NCBI GenBank assembly: GCA_024228935.1
Contig: JAAESX010000168.1
Span: forward strand, 1-64,000
Source of the DNA: Pseudomonadota bacterium
GTDB taxonomy: Bacteria; Myxococcota_A; UBA796; CAJQPC01
Direction: 5' to 3'
Length of the DNA: 64,000 nucleotides
Positions within the stretch are counted from its first letter, which is position 1. Every line of letters starts with the position of its first letter. Of this stretch, positions 8,341 through 18,110 are shown piece by piece. The notes under the pieces are model-generated. The model did not search any database. It had not been told where the DNA came from and was given only the letters and a program-made list of their open reading frames with translations. The position numbers and the translations under genes are program-made.

Positions 8341-10092
8341 GCGCATCTCCGCCAGCGTCGACTCCAGCTCGGGGCGGCGCTCGAACAGCCGGGTCTCCAG
8401 CGCGAGTCCGGCCTCGCACCGGCCGTGGTGTGCATACCAGCGGACCGCGTTGAGCTGGAGCGTCCGATCGTCCGGGTAGGCGTCGACCCACTCGACGAAC
8501 CAGGGCGTGTCGTCGGTCTCGAACGCGGCCGGCTGGTGCCCCCACATCCAGATGCGGTTCGTGGTGGCGTCGCCGCCGTAGTTCTCCGTGTCGGAGACCA
8601 GCTCGGCGTAGAGCCCGTCGGCCTCCTCGGGGCCCCCGGCCTCGCTCAAGGCGTCGGCGAGCTCGAGCCGCAGGCGTCGGCTGGTGGGGGAGCGGGCCAC
8701 CTCGCTGCGGGCGTGGGCCACCGAAGGGAGCTCGTCCTCGACGGCGTCGGCGACGATGCGGGCGAACAGCTCGCCGCGACGGTTCGCGGGGCCCTCGGCG
8801 TCGACCTCGACGATGTGCCCGAGCCGGGTCAGGTAGCGGCCGCGAGCCAGGTGGTGCTCGTCGATCCGGTAGGTGCGGCCGTTGACCGCGTCGACGAACT
8901 CGACGCTCGTGACCGTCCACCCCGGGCCGATCGGCTGCGGCTCCTCGACCAGCGTGCCCTGGATGTCGTACCGGTCGTCCAGGTAGTCGACGAAGTCCTG
9001 GCCGAGCAGCAGGTCTCCGGCCTGGAGGCTGCGCTCGGCCTGCCGCAACAGCCCGGTGTAGATCGCCTCGTCGCTGGCCCACGAGGTCTTCCACGCCGGC
9101 TCGCCCATGATCGTGTATTCGTAGCCTCCGCCCTCGGGCACCAGCCGACCCGGCACGGTCAGGATCAGCGCGGACTGATCGGCGACCACGGGCTCCTCGA
9201 CGCCCCAGGCCAGCGGCGGCACCAGCCGGATGAGCGGGCCGATGGCGAGCGTCACCAGGGTCACCGCGACGATCAGCGGGAAGGGCCGCCCGCCGTGGAA
9301 GCGGGGCCGCAGGGTCATCGCGACAGCGACACCCCCGACGAGTCCGCCCAGGTGGCCGTAGTGGGAGATCGCGTCGCTGCGCAGCGTGCCGACGAACAGC
9401 ACGGCGAAGGCCAGCAGGTTGCCGTATCCGTAGAACCGCCTCTGCTTGGGCACGATCGAGTGGCCGTACCGGAAGCCGATCGCGATCTGGGCGCCCCAGA
9501 CGGCGAACGCGAGGATCGAGCTGCCGATCACCGGCAGATCCTCGAAGCAGGTCACTCCCAGCGAGCCGCCGAGCACCCCGGCGACCGCGACCGCCAGGTA
9601 CCCGGCCCAGCCCATCGCGCGCTCGACGCGGTAGCCGCAGTAGCCCAGCACGGCGAGGTTCATCAGCAGGTGGTCCGGCGTCCCGTGGATGAGCTGCGAC
9701 GTCCAGGGGGCCAGGACGCGGTCGTCCAGCAGGATGGGCTCGAAGCCGGTCGCGCCCAGCTCGAAGAAGAGGGCAATGAACGTGGGCGCCCAGCCGAAGA
9801 AGACCGACAGCTGCGCGAGACCGGCCAGGAAGATGCTCCCCGAGACGACATGCGAGAGCCACGCCGGAGACTTGCGCAGCAGGTGCTTCGTGAACGCGGC
9901 GTTGGGCTCCTTCCAGACCTCGGCGAAGGCGGGGAGCTCACCGATCGGCAGGAACGCCTCGCCGGTCCAGGGCTCGTACTGGACGCCCGTGAACGGCGAG
10001 AAGTGGCCGCTGCGGATCTCTTCGTCGAGCCACTCCTTCCGCACCGAGACGATGTCTCCGTACCGATCGACGAACTTGATGGGGCCGTCCAC
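8272..10092 (-). CDS. Rhomboid-family intramembrane serine protease with long C-terminal soluble region
   Basis: 606 residues from a GTG at 10092. Residues about 1-70 form a soluble domain (KFVDRYGDIVSVRKEWLDEE). Six or so transmembrane segments follow with rhomboid signatures: HGTPDHLLMNLAVLGYCGYR, a GxSx-type motif VIGSSIL (Ser192) and SHYGHLGGLVGG (His247), which would make the Ser-His dyad. After about residue 300 there is a soluble region with TPR-like helices (RLRLELADALSEAGGPEEAD). The catalytic GSS in place of the common GASG is slightly unusual. Substrates are unknown. The start is uncertain because the ribosome site is weak (CGGGGT directly before GTG). It is divergent from the lipoprotein gene at 10168. 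Confidence 0.8.
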   Translation of the reverse strand: MDGPIKFVDRYGDIVSVRKEWLDEEIRSGHFSPFTGVQYEPWTGEAFLPIGELPAFAEVWKEPNAAFTKHLLRKSPAWLSHVVSGSIFLAGLAQLSVFFGWAPTFIALFFELGATGFEPILLDDRVLAPWTSQLIHGTPDHLLMNLAVLGYCGYRVERAMGWAGYLAVAVAGVLGGSLGVTCFEDLPVIGSSILAFAVWGAQIAIGFRYGHSIVPKQRRFYGYGNLLAFAVLFVGTLRSDAISHYGHLGGLVGGVAVAMTLRPRFHGGRPFPLIVAVTLVTLAIGPLIRLVPPLAWGVEEPVVADQSALILTVPGRLVPEGGGYEYTIMGEPAWKTSWASDEAIYTGLLRQAERSLQAGDLLLGQDFVDYLDDRYDIQGTLVEEPQPIGPGWTVTSVEFVDAVNGRTYRIDEHHLARGRYLTRLGHIVEVDAEGPANRRGELFARIVADAVEDELPSVAHARSEVARSPTSRRLRLELADALSEAGGPEEADGLYAELVSDTENYGGDATTNRIWMWGHQPAAFETDDTPWFVEWVDAYPDDRTLQLNAVRWYAHHGRCEAGLALETRLFERRPELESTLAEMRSALDEAQCGVRRGESSDGDAEG

Positions 10093-10167
10093 ACCCCGAC
10101 GTTCACATGAAGTCGCCTCGATTGCACCACCACGGGGTGTGCCGGAGGCCCGGGGAGGATACGAGCC

Positions 10168-13100
10168 GTGGCTGTGATGTTGCTGCTTCTGACGGCGTGC
10201 CTGGAGTCCAGGCCGCCCCCCTTCGTCGGGGACTGTGCCACGTACCCCTCCGGGGCGTTCGACTACGGCCAGATCGGTATCGGGACGTGCCTCGCGGGCC
10301 CCATGTCGATGGACTGGGTCGATGGCCACCTGGTGGTCGCGAACGCGAACCCGTTCCTGGACTTCACGGGGGGATCGGTGCTCAGCATCGATGTCGCCAC
10401 GGCGCTCGGCCAGGCCGGAGCCCTGGACGACCGACGGGTCCTCACCTCGGACGTCGCGGTCTCGGCCGTCCCGATGCCGAGCTTCCCGTCGTATGCGGCC
10501 TACGTCGCGGACCGGGACCTGATGCTCGTGCCGAACCGTCTCTCCGAAGAGGCGCGGACCCGCGTGGGCTTCGACGACGTCTACTTCGTCGACGTGTCCG
10601 ACCCCGCGGCCCTGGCGTTCGCTGCGGTGGGACCCGACGGCGCCGAGCACATCGAGCTCGAGTCCGACCCGGCCCTGGTCGCCGTGGACGACACCACCGG
10701 GCTGGCGTTCGTCGCGAACCTGACGAGCCACTCGATCAGCGTCGTCGACACGACGGCCAACCCCATCGACGCCATCGACGCGGTGGGCGTGGGTCGGGGG
10801 ACGCTGCCCCGGTTCGTCGACGCGGACGGCAGCGGCTCGCGCGCCGACGCGACCGAGGTCGTCGTCTTCGACCCCGAAGCGCTGATCGACCAGGAGTGGT
10901 CGCTGTCCTACTCGGACGGCAGCTACCGCCTGTGGGTGCCCGAGCTCGGAGGCGCCAGCCGGCTCAGCTCGGTCGGCGACGACGACTGGCGCGCGTCTGC
11001 GATGGGCGTCGAGGTCGACCTCGCGGACACCGACGGCGTGATCGCCACGCTCTCGGATCCCCAGAGCACGACCACCGACGATGCCGTCACGCGGCTCTAC
11101 TTCATCGACGGAGCCGACGTCCGTGTCGCCGAGGCCGAGGTCGTGTCCGGCGAGTGGGCCTACTACGAGGACCCCTTCCTCTACGGTCGGGAGGACGGCT
11201 GGGACGTGACGCTCGGTGGCCCGATGACCGTCATCGACGACGGGGAGCACCGGCTCTACTACGACGGCACCGACGCCGACGGCGCACAGTCCATCGGCCT
11301 GGCGCACGCCACCGACGGCTTCACCTTCCGGCGCGACAACGCGGGCGAGCCGATCCTCTCGGTCGAGGGCACGAAGCTCGCCGACCCGTTCGTGCTCTAC
11401 GACCTGCAGGCCGACCTTTGGCGCATGTACATGTCGCTGGACGACGGGACGGGCTGGGTGGTCGGCTCGGCGGCCAGTCTCGACGGCGTCGAGTGGACCC
11501 TGGAGGACGCGGCCGCGTTCGTGCCGCAGGATGGCTCGGTCGGCGCCGCCGCCCCTGTCGTGACCTACGGCAACTACGAGTTCCGCATGTGGACCTCGCG
11601 GCTGCAGGACGACGGGACCTGGGCCCTTGGCTCGGCTTCGAGCGTGGACGGCGAGAACTGGACAGACCTGGGCCTGGTCGATGACCTGGTCGGCCTCGAC
11701 GCGAGCACGGACGCGACGCCCGGCGTCGGCCTGCAGGCCGTTCCCATGCGGAGCTTCCTGCTCGAGGGCGACCAGATCGGGCCGACCAGCCTGTCGATCC
11801 ACGGCGGCGACACGCTCCTGGCTTCGTCGCTCGGCTTCGCCATCACGCTGAGTGCGGGTGCCTCCATCGACACCCAGAACGTCGGGGACGAGGGCATCAA
11901 CGGCGTCCAGGCCGACACCTGGCTCGTCGACGAGCAGCTCGTGTACGCGACCCTCACGGACGGGCAGGGGAGCACGTCGATCGCGGTCCTTCCGTACGAC
12001 GGAGCGGAGGCCGGAGCGGCCACGCCGGTCTTCGAGGCCGGCACGGCTCCCTTCGACGGCTCGGTCTCCACGCCGGTCGTGTTCGACAACGGCAACGGGT
12101 ACACGATGCTCGTGGCCGGAGAGCTCGAGTCCCGCACGGCCATCGCCTCGGCCACCTCGACGGACGGCCTGACCTGGACGATGGGCGACATCGTGCTCGA
12201 CAGCGACAACGACTGGGAGTCGCTGTTGCTGGCGCCCGGCCACGTCGAGGTCGAAGACGACGGCTCGTTCACGCTGCTCTACACGGGCTCGGACGGCAGC
12301 CGCTCGCGCATCGGACAGGCGACGTCGACCGACGGCCTCACCTGGACGCGCGTCGAAGGCGCGGACGACCCCTGGGTCTTCGGCAACGGCTCCCCCGGCG
12401 AGTTCGACGACAGCGCGGTCCGCCACCCGACCTTCGTGGTCGTGGATGAGGTCGAGCACCTGTACTACGCTGGCTTCGACGGCGACTTCTGGCGCATCGG
12501 CCACGCCTCGCGTGCGGTCGGGGACGTGGACTGGGTCCGCGACATGGGCGTCGACGACGAGCCGCGCGCCGTGCTCGAGGGCCTGACCGGCAACTTCGAC
12601 GCTCGGGACGCCTACCGACCGCTCGTCCACTGGGATGGGGCCAGCTTCTCGTTCCTCTACACGGGCCGCGACGCCGGGGTCGAGCGCGTCGGCCGCGCGG
12701 TCGCCACCCACGCCGACCGGGTCTACCGGGACCCCGCTCGCCCCACCGTCGGCGACGCGATGGTCTTCACGACCTACACCGGCGACGGCGGCCGGGAGAC
12801 GGCCATCACGCTCGAGCGCACCGTCGAGGGCTTCACGGCGCTCGGCCTCGCGGTCAGCACGATGCACCTCGACGAGGCCCGCGGGTTCCTCTACGTCGCC
12901 ACGAAGCTCAGCAACTACGTCTACGTCATCGACGTCCGCGACGACTCGACCTCGACGTGGGACGACACCAACTTCCTGGGCCTCGAAGCGCTCATGGTGG
13001 CCAACGCAGACGTCGGCGCGAGCAACTTCCGGGGCCTGTCGGCTCCCGCGGACAGCGACTACCTGTTCGCGCTCAACGGGCAGCCCGAGTCCATCCTGCT

Positions 13101-13521
13101 GGTGGACCTGTCCGAGGTCGAGGACAACGACCGCGCCGACCTCTACCTGGACGCGGTGAACGGCTTCCTGGCAGCCCCGCGTGGTCTGGAGCGGGACGCC
13201 GGCGTCGGCAGCATGAGCTCGGTCGGACCGGCCGGCCTGGCCGTCGTCGGGGACCGGCTCTACGTCTCGAACTTCAACGCCAACAGCATCGGCGTCTACG
13301 ACCTGCGGCTCGGCATCTACGGCGAGCTCATCGACGAGGTCAGCATGGTCGGGGAGAACCCGCACACGCTGTCGGTGTCGCCGGACGGCACGCAGCTGGC
13401 CGTCGCGAACTACCTGGGCGAGGTCATCGACGGGCGCGCCAGCTCGAGCATCGTCCTGCTGGACATCGACCCGGACAGCCCCGGGTACCTGGACGTGCTC
13501 GCGCGGGTGGTGAACGAGTGA
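10168..13521 (+). CDS. Large beta-propeller lipoprotein (GH43/32-like Asp-box repeats plus YVTN-type propeller)
   Basis: 1117 residues from GTG 10168, preceded by a strong GGGGAGGA site. The leader MLLLLTAC gives a lipidated Cys. The central half has repeated blades of the form S-x-D-G-x-x-W (SAASLDGVEWT, SASSVDGENWT, SATSTDGLTWT, QATSTDGLTWTR), as in five-bladed glycosidase propellers and BNR/Asp-box proteins. The N- and C-terminal parts (VYVIDVRDDST, NSIGVYDLRLGIYGELIDEV, SVSPDGTQLAVANYLGEV) look like a YVTN/lactonase-type propeller. I see no clear catalytic triad, so carbohydrate binding or scaffolding is as likely as hydrolysis. The TGA overlaps the next ATG (TGATG). Confidence 0.75.
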   Translation: MAVMLLLLTACLESRPPPFVGDCATYPSGAFDYGQIGIGTCLAGPMSMDWVDGHLVVANANPFLDFTGGSVLSIDVATALGQAGALDDRRVLTSDVAVSAVPMPSFPSYAAYVADRDLMLVPNRLSEEARTRVGFDDVYFVDVSDPAALAFAAVGPDGAEHIELESDPALVAVDDTTGLAFVANLTSHSISVVDTTANPIDAIDAVGVGRGTLPRFVDADGSGSRADATEVVVFDPEALIDQEWSLSYSDGSYRLWVPELGGASRLSSVGDDDWRASAMGVEVDLADTDGVIATLSDPQSTTTDDAVTRLYFIDGADVRVAEAEVVSGEWAYYEDPFLYGREDGWDVTLGGPMTVIDDGEHRLYYDGTDADGAQSIGLAHATDGFTFRRDNAGEPILSVEGTKLADPFVLYDLQADLWRMYMSLDDGTGWVVGSAASLDGVEWTLEDAAAFVPQDGSVGAAAPVVTYGNYEFRMWTSRLQDDGTWALGSASSVDGENWTDLGLVDDLVGLDASTDATPGVGLQAVPMRSFLLEGDQIGPTSLSIHGGDTLLASSLGFAITLSAGASIDTQNVGDEGINGVQADTWLVDEQLVYATLTDGQGSTSIAVLPYDGAEAGAATPVFEAGTAPFDGSVSTPVVFDNGNGYTMLVAGELESRTAIASATSTDGLTWTMGDIVLDSDNDWESLLLAPGHVEVEDDGSFTLLYTGSDGSRSRIGQATSTDGLTWTRVEGADDPWVFGNGSPGEFDDSAVRHPTFVVVDEVEHLYYAGFDGDFWRIGHASRAVGDVDWVRDMGVDDEPRAVLEGLTGNFDARDAYRPLVHWDGASFSFLYTGRDAGVERVGRAVATHADRVYRDPARPTVGDAMVFTTYTGDGGRETAITLERTVEGFTALGLAVSTMHLDEARGFLYVATKLSNYVYVIDVRDDSTSTWDDTNFLGLEALMVANADVGASNFRGLSAPADSDYLFALNGQPESILLVDLSEVEDNDRADLYLDAVNGFLAAPRGLERDAGVGSMSSVGPAGLAVVGDRLYVSNFNANSIGVYDLRLGIYGELIDEVSMVGENPHTLSVSPDGTQLAVANYLGEVIDGRASSSIVLLDIDPDSPGYLDVLARVVNE

Positions 13522-15353
13522 TGGTCCTTCTCGCGCTCGCATGCACGCAGACCCAGCTGGTCGAGGGTCGCTTCGACGGCCCCGTTGGTGTGGCCGTCCT
13601 GCACCCCGAAGATGGCGGCCCGTTCTACGAGCCCACCGCGTATGTCAGCAACAGCCGCAACGGGCGCATCGTGCAGCTCGACGTGAAGCATGGCTGGCTC
13701 CTGGCCGACGACCCCAGCTCGCCGTTCCTCGACGGCCAGCCGATCCCGACCGGGACGGACCGGATCCTGGGCGAGATCGCGGTCTACGCGCCGGACGCCG
13801 AGAACGTCTCGCTCTTCGTCGGCGACAGCCACACGCGCACGCTCCTGTCGGTGGACTACGTCCAGGGCGTCAACGACGACGGCTCGCTCATCACGGCGCG
13901 CCCGGTCCTCGACGGTGAGGTCGTGTTCGAGGACGTGGACGGCTCGGGTGAGACCACGACGCTGGACCAGCTCGAGCTCCGCACCGGGTACGCCACGACC
14001 GAGGACTGGGTCCTCGAGTTCGACGGCACCGCCTGGAGTGTGACTGGCTCGCGCAGCGGCCTCCAGACGCTCGAGGCCAGCGGCCTCGAGCCCTACGCCA
14101 CCGACGACGGGAGCCTCTCGTTCGTCATCCATGGCGCCGCGACGAAGGGCGACCGCATCACGTTCTCGGTGGACTCCGGGGTCGACGAGCTCGACCTCGG
14201 CGGCGTCGTCGAGGGGCTGGTCCTGGTGCCCGACGCGCTGCTGGTCGCGGTCACCTCGCTCGAGGACGGGACCGGCTGGGTGAGCGTCGTCGACCCCATC
14301 GTGTTCACCGAGGTCGGCCGGCTGCCCCTGGGTGACACGGCGAGGCCGCACCGGTTCTCGACGGACCTGTCCGGCGACCTCGTGTACATCAGCGACGCGC
14401 GCGACGCGCTGGTCTACGAGGTCCTGCTCGACGCCCAGGACCCGGACTCGAGCGCGGTCCGCGCGCTGGAGATGCCCGGCCCCGTGACGGACGTCGCCTA
14501 CCAGGCGGACAGCGACTACGAGCACCTGTTCGTCGGTCTCGCCGACGAGGCCTACCTGCACGTCTACGACCTGAGCTCCGACAGCTGGATCGACACCAAC
14601 CCGGCGACGCCCGGAGTCGACCCGATGTACATGGGCACTCCCATCGTCGGCATGGCCACCGGCCTGGATGCGGTCCTGCTGCAGCACGGAGGCAGCACCG
14701 GCGAGCGCCCCAGCGAGCGCGTCGTCGCCGTCGGCACCTTCGAGGGCGTGCTCTCCATCGTCGAGGGCCGCACCGGCTGCATGACCACCGACGAGCTCGG
14801 GCCCTACGCGACGCTCGACGACACTGTCCCGTTCAGCGATGCCGGCGAGACCTCGACCCCGAACATGGACGCCAACGGCGCAACGGGACGGCCCATCCAG
14901 GTGAACCCCTGTGGCGGCATCGCGGTCTCCGAGACCTGGACGGCCACCTACGACGGCACCGAGGGCAATTGGGTCCTCGAGGGCACGCGCACGGGCATCC
15001 AGGAAGGGCGCGCCTGGTCGGACGAGCGCTACATCAGCGACGACGCCGGCTTCTCGTTCCTCATCCGGTCGGGCACGCTGCCCGAGACGGCTGGCGACCG
15101 GTTCACGTTCCACGTGTTCGACGGCACCGCCGAGATCACGGGGGACACGAACGACGACGGCCTGATCACCGGCACCGACGTGCGCATGGAGCTGCCCGCC
15201 CGGCCCGTGCCGTACAGCTTCTACGCCGGCCCCGACAGCGACTCGTGGGAAGCCGTGAACCGCAAGGTCGGCGTGCTGTGGCCGCAGACCAACTCGGACA
15301 CCATCCTGCGCGTCAACCTGCAGGCCGCCGAGATCGAAGCCATCTGGGACTGA
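13521..15353 (+). CDS. Beta-propeller lipoprotein with two copies of an approx. 70-residue module
   Basis: 610 residues, translationally coupled to the gene before it. The leader MVLLALAC is lipidated at Cys8. Short propeller-like blades (VAVLHPEDGG, AYVSNSRNGRIVQLD, DLVYISDARDALVYEVLLD) surround two related modules at about residues 155-220 and 475-540. The first reads EDWVLEFDGTAWSVTGSRSG then LSFVIHGAATKGDRITFSVD; the second reads ETWTATYDGTEGNWVLEGTR then FSFLIRSGTLPETAGDRFTF. The partner gene probably encodes a protein acting in the same surface complex. The last 41 nt overlap the convergent protease gene. Confidence 0.75.
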   Translation: MVLLALACTQTQLVEGRFDGPVGVAVLHPEDGGPFYEPTAYVSNSRNGRIVQLDVKHGWLLADDPSSPFLDGQPIPTGTDRILGEIAVYAPDAENVSLFVGDSHTRTLLSVDYVQGVNDDGSLITARPVLDGEVVFEDVDGSGETTTLDQLELRTGYATTEDWVLEFDGTAWSVTGSRSGLQTLEASGLEPYATDDGSLSFVIHGAATKGDRITFSVDSGVDELDLGGVVEGLVLVPDALLVAVTSLEDGTGWVSVVDPIVFTEVGRLPLGDTARPHRFSTDLSGDLVYISDARDALVYEVLLDAQDPDSSAVRALEMPGPVTDVAYQADSDYEHLFVGLADEAYLHVYDLSSDSWIDTNPATPGVDPMYMGTPIVGMATGLDAVLLQHGGSTGERPSERVVAVGTFEGVLSIVEGRTGCMTTDELGPYATLDDTVPFSDAGETSTPNMDANGATGRPIQVNPCGGIAVSETWTATYDGTEGNWVLEGTRTGIQEGRAWSDERYISDDAGFSFLIRSGTLPETAGDRFTFHVFDGTAEITGDTNDDGLITGTDVRMELPARPVPYSFYAGPDSDSWEAVNRKVGVLWPQTNSDTILRVNLQAAEIEAIWD

Positions 15354-16461
15354 GCGCCGCGAGCGCGAGCCAGAACAGCGCGGGCCATCTCCTCGGCCCG
15401 GACGAGCAGCCCCAGTTGGGCTCGCTCTCGATGAGCTGGACGTCCTCGTGCGCCTCGATGGTCACGCCGACCTCGAACGGCACCTCGATGTGCCCGTCGT
15501 GCACCGCGAGCGTCAGGGTCTCCTGGCCATCGTCGACCGCGGCGTAGGTGAGGACGCCGTCGGAGACCTGGGCGTCGCCCAGCGTTCCGCCGTCCAGCAG
15601 CGAGAACGTCAGGGGCTGACCGGTGTCCGGGTCTGTCGCCGCGAGCTCCACTCGCTCGACCTCGCCCTGCAACAGGGCCAGGTAGAAGGGCTCGGGCACG
15701 GGCGCGCCGTTCTCCCAGCCGCCGCAGTCGGGGAGCTCCAGCATGTCCCCGGTGCTCTCCTCGACCCAGGCGGCGACGGCGTCCACGCGCACGTAGATGC
15801 CGCCGTCGCCGCAGGTCCGGATGCCGTTGTAGTCGGCCCGGCTCGTGATGCCGGCCAGGTACGGCACGCCGTCCTGACCCCACAGGTAGAGCGGCCCGCC
15901 GCTGTCGCCCGAGCAGGAGTCGTGGCCGTCGCCACCGGCGATGAGCTCGCTGTCGACACCGGCGGCGTCCCGACAGCCCGCGCCCGGGGTGTCGCAGTTC
16001 GCGTCGGTGACGGTGACGGGCGTCTCGAGCTGCTTGGAGTTCGGGCCGCCGCCGTCCGTCTCGGTGTTGCCGTACCCGACGATCTGGGCGTCTGTGCCGT
16101 CGACCAGGTAGCCGACCGCGCAGCCGAGCATGAGCTGCGGTGTGGACACGTCCACGGGCTCGGCGAGCCAGATGAGCCCGATGTCGAGGCCATCGTCGTG
16201 GTCGGGGTGCGGCAGGAGCTCGGCGACCGCCACGACCTGATCCGGGTCGGCGTGATCGACGCCGAAGTGGACCTCGGTCACGTCCTCGTCCACGCAGTGT
16301 CCGGCGGTCAGGAGCAGGTCTGGCGCGATGAGCGTCGCGGTGCAGTTGGTGTAGCCGTTGTAGAGGAGCGCGACCGTCGCGGGCCACTTGCCCACCGGCG
16401 CCTCGGTGCCTCCGACGATGGGCGGCGCGTCCTGCGCGAGAGCGATCGACAGCCAGATCAT
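15313..16461 (-). CDS. Secreted trypsin-like serine protease with MYXO-CTERM-like anchor
   Basis: 382 residues. After a short signal peptide (MIWLSIALAQDAPP) the mature chain starts IVGG, like an activated S1 protease. The triad is complete: His55 in LLLTAGHC, Asp93 in GLDIGLIWL and Ser187 in SCSGDSGGP. From about residue 260 a beta-sandwich extension follows (LTFSLLDGGTLGDAQVSDGV, resembling cadherin-like/Ig repeats). The C-terminus WGCSS-GPRRWPALFWLALAALS-PRWLRSRR has the Cys, hydrophobic stretch and Arg cluster of MYXO-CTERM sorting tails, suggesting cell-surface anchoring after processing. The ATG overlaps the stop of the TPR gene at 16458 (ATGA), so the two are likely made together. Confidence 0.9.
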   Translation of the reverse strand: MIWLSIALAQDAPPIVGGTEAPVGKWPATVALLYNGYTNCTATLIAPDLLLTAGHCVDEDVTEVHFGVDHADPDQVVAVAELLPHPDHDDGLDIGLIWLAEPVDVSTPQLMLGCAVGYLVDGTDAQIVGYGNTETDGGGPNSKQLETPVTVTDANCDTPGAGCRDAAGVDSELIAGGDGHDSCSGDSGGPLYLWGQDGVPYLAGITSRADYNGIRTCGDGGIYVRVDAVAAWVEESTGDMLELPDCGGWENGAPVPEPFYLALLQGEVERVELAATDPDTGQPLTFSLLDGGTLGDAQVSDGVLTYAAVDDGQETLTLAVHDGHIEVPFEVGVTIEAHEDVQLIESEPNWGCSSGPRRWPALFWLALAALSPRWLRSRRPAG

Positions 16462-18074
16462 GCTTCGAGCCGCACCGCGTCGCTGAGCTCAGGGGCTCCC
16501 AGCTCGGTGTCGATGTCCGCCAGCTCGGCGAGCAGGTCCTCGACGCGGGAGGTGTCCGTGCCGGTCCGCTCCAGGGTCAGCAGGTGGGACAGCGACTTCC
16601 GCGCCGCGACGAGGTCTCCGACGCGGACCGCCTCGGCGACAGCGAGCTGGTAGTGCTCGGCGGCCTCGGCGCGTTGTCCGGCCGCAGCAGCCACGTCGCC
16701 TCGGAGCCGGATGGCCATCGCGGCCGCTCCGCGACGCCCGCAGCGCTGCAACAGGGGAATCGCCTTGGCGAGCAGATCCATGGCCTGTTCGTGGCGTCCC
16801 CGTCGCAGCGCCACGTCCGCCCTTCGACGCGCCACAGCGGCCAGCAGGAGAGGGCGGCGCGACGACCGGTCCTGGGCCTCGTCCAGCAGCTGTTCCGCCT
16901 TGCCCAGATCTCCCCGCGCGATCGCGAGCCCGGCCTGCCCGACGCGCAGCACGGCCTGCTCCTCGGGCGCGGCGCGGCTGCCCTGGTCGTCCAGGACCTC
17001 GGCGGCCTGTCCGAGGATGGTCTCGGCCGGGAGGATCTCCCCGACCGCGAGCGTCATCTCGGCCGTCCCCCGCAGCCCGGCGGCCAGGCCGAGCAGGTCG
17101 CCGCTCCGACGCTGGAGCGAGCGGGCTCGGCGGAGTCGTCGCTCGGCCTCGTCGCGCAGACCTCGCTGGGCCAGGACCGTGCCGCTTCGGACGAGGAGAC
17201 GGGAGCCGAGGCCGGTCTCGCCGAGCAGCTCGAAGCGAGCGAGCGCTTCGCGGTGCCAGAGCGTCGCCTCGGCGAGCAGCCCGTGGTCGGCCAGGATGTC
17301 GCCGCCAGCCCAGTCGAGCAGGGCTTGCGCGCGCGCCGAGAGCGCCGGGTCACGCGCGTTGTCGAGCAGGCTGCGGGCCTGTGGGAGCTGCCCACAGATG
17401 GCTGCGATCCGAGCGGCGCTGGCAGACGCGATGGCCCGCGCCTCGGCCTCGGGCAGGTGGCGCGACAGGTGCAGGACCAGCAGGACGTCCGCGTGGGTGA
17501 GGGGAGCGAGCAGAGGACCGCCCCAGGCGAGCTGCAGCAGGCTGTCGGCGAAGGGGACGAGGCGCTGGGCGGCGGCGGCTCCGATCGTGCCGAGGTCCTT
17601 GGCCAGCAGGCCGCCGACGGACTCGGGAGGGACCGCGTCCCCAGCGACGTCCACGTGGAAGGGCGTGCCGAGGCCGAGCAGCTCGTCGGTGAGGATGAGC
17701 CAGCGGGGGGACAGCGCCATCGCGCGCAGCGTGTGGAACGCCGAGCGCACCTCGGGGCCGGCGTGGTCGAGGACGACCAGGGGCGTCCCGAGCGCCCGCA
17801 GCGTCTCGCCGATCGCCGCCACGTCGCCGGGCAGGGGGAGGTCCAGCGCGAAGCCCAGCGCCCGCATGACGTCGGCTTCGTCGCGGCACCCGTAGAGCGT
17901 CATGCGGAGGACGACCGGGGCCTCGGAAGCGACCTCGGCACCCAGGCCCGATCGGGCGGCTCCCGACGGCGCGATCAGCTCGGCGACGGCGCCTGGTGAA
18001 GAGAGCGCCTCGGTCAGTGCATCCCGCGCATCCGGGCCTTGGAGCGGCGTCGCCACGACGGCAGTCTGCCTCAT
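16458..18074 (-). CDS. Degenerate STAND-type/TPR regulatory protein
   Basis: 538 residues. The first 250 or so resemble the NTPase domain of LuxR/AfsR-like STAND proteins: a Walker-B-like TPLVVLDHAG and a sensor-like LSPRWLILTDELLG are present. The expected P-loop position reads PSGAARSGLG, with the Lys missing, so ATP binding is doubtful. Residues about 250-520 are alpha-helical TPR repeats (LLAEATLWHREALARFELLG, GRHEQAMDLLAKAIPLLQRC, GQRAEAAEHYQLAVAEAVRV). No DNA-binding domain is visible. Coupling to the protease gene suggests a role in its control or assembly; that is inference. Confidence 0.65.
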   Translation of the reverse strand: MRQTAVVATPLQGPDARDALTEALSSPGAVAELIAPSGAARSGLGAEVASEAPVVLRMTLYGCRDEADVMRALGFALDLPLPGDVAAIGETLRALGTPLVVLDHAGPEVRSAFHTLRAMALSPRWLILTDELLGLGTPFHVDVAGDAVPPESVGGLLAKDLGTIGAAAAQRLVPFADSLLQLAWGGPLLAPLTHADVLLVLHLSRHLPEAEARAIASASAARIAAICGQLPQARSLLDNARDPALSARAQALLDWAGGDILADHGLLAEATLWHREALARFELLGETGLGSRLLVRSGTVLAQRGLRDEAERRLRRARSLQRRSGDLLGLAAGLRGTAEMTLAVGEILPAETILGQAAEVLDDQGSRAAPEEQAVLRVGQAGLAIARGDLGKAEQLLDEAQDRSSRRPLLLAAVARRRADVALRRGRHEQAMDLLAKAIPLLQRCGRRGAAAMAIRLRGDVAAAAGQRAEAAEHYQLAVAEAVRVGDLVAARKSLSHLLTLERTGTDTSRVEDLLAELADIDTELGAPELSDAVRLEA

Positions 18075-18110
18075 TCCGCGTTAGGTCGTACGGCCAGAGG
18101 AGGGAGCATC

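Noticed and set aside
10093..13542. Very long minus-strand open frame continuing upstream of the rhomboid gene across the lipoprotein at 10168
   Set aside because: The upstream part is Arg/Val/Asp-rich with no domains and lies exactly antisense to a well supported lipoprotein with signal peptide and ribosome site. Long antisense frames are common in GC-rich DNA.
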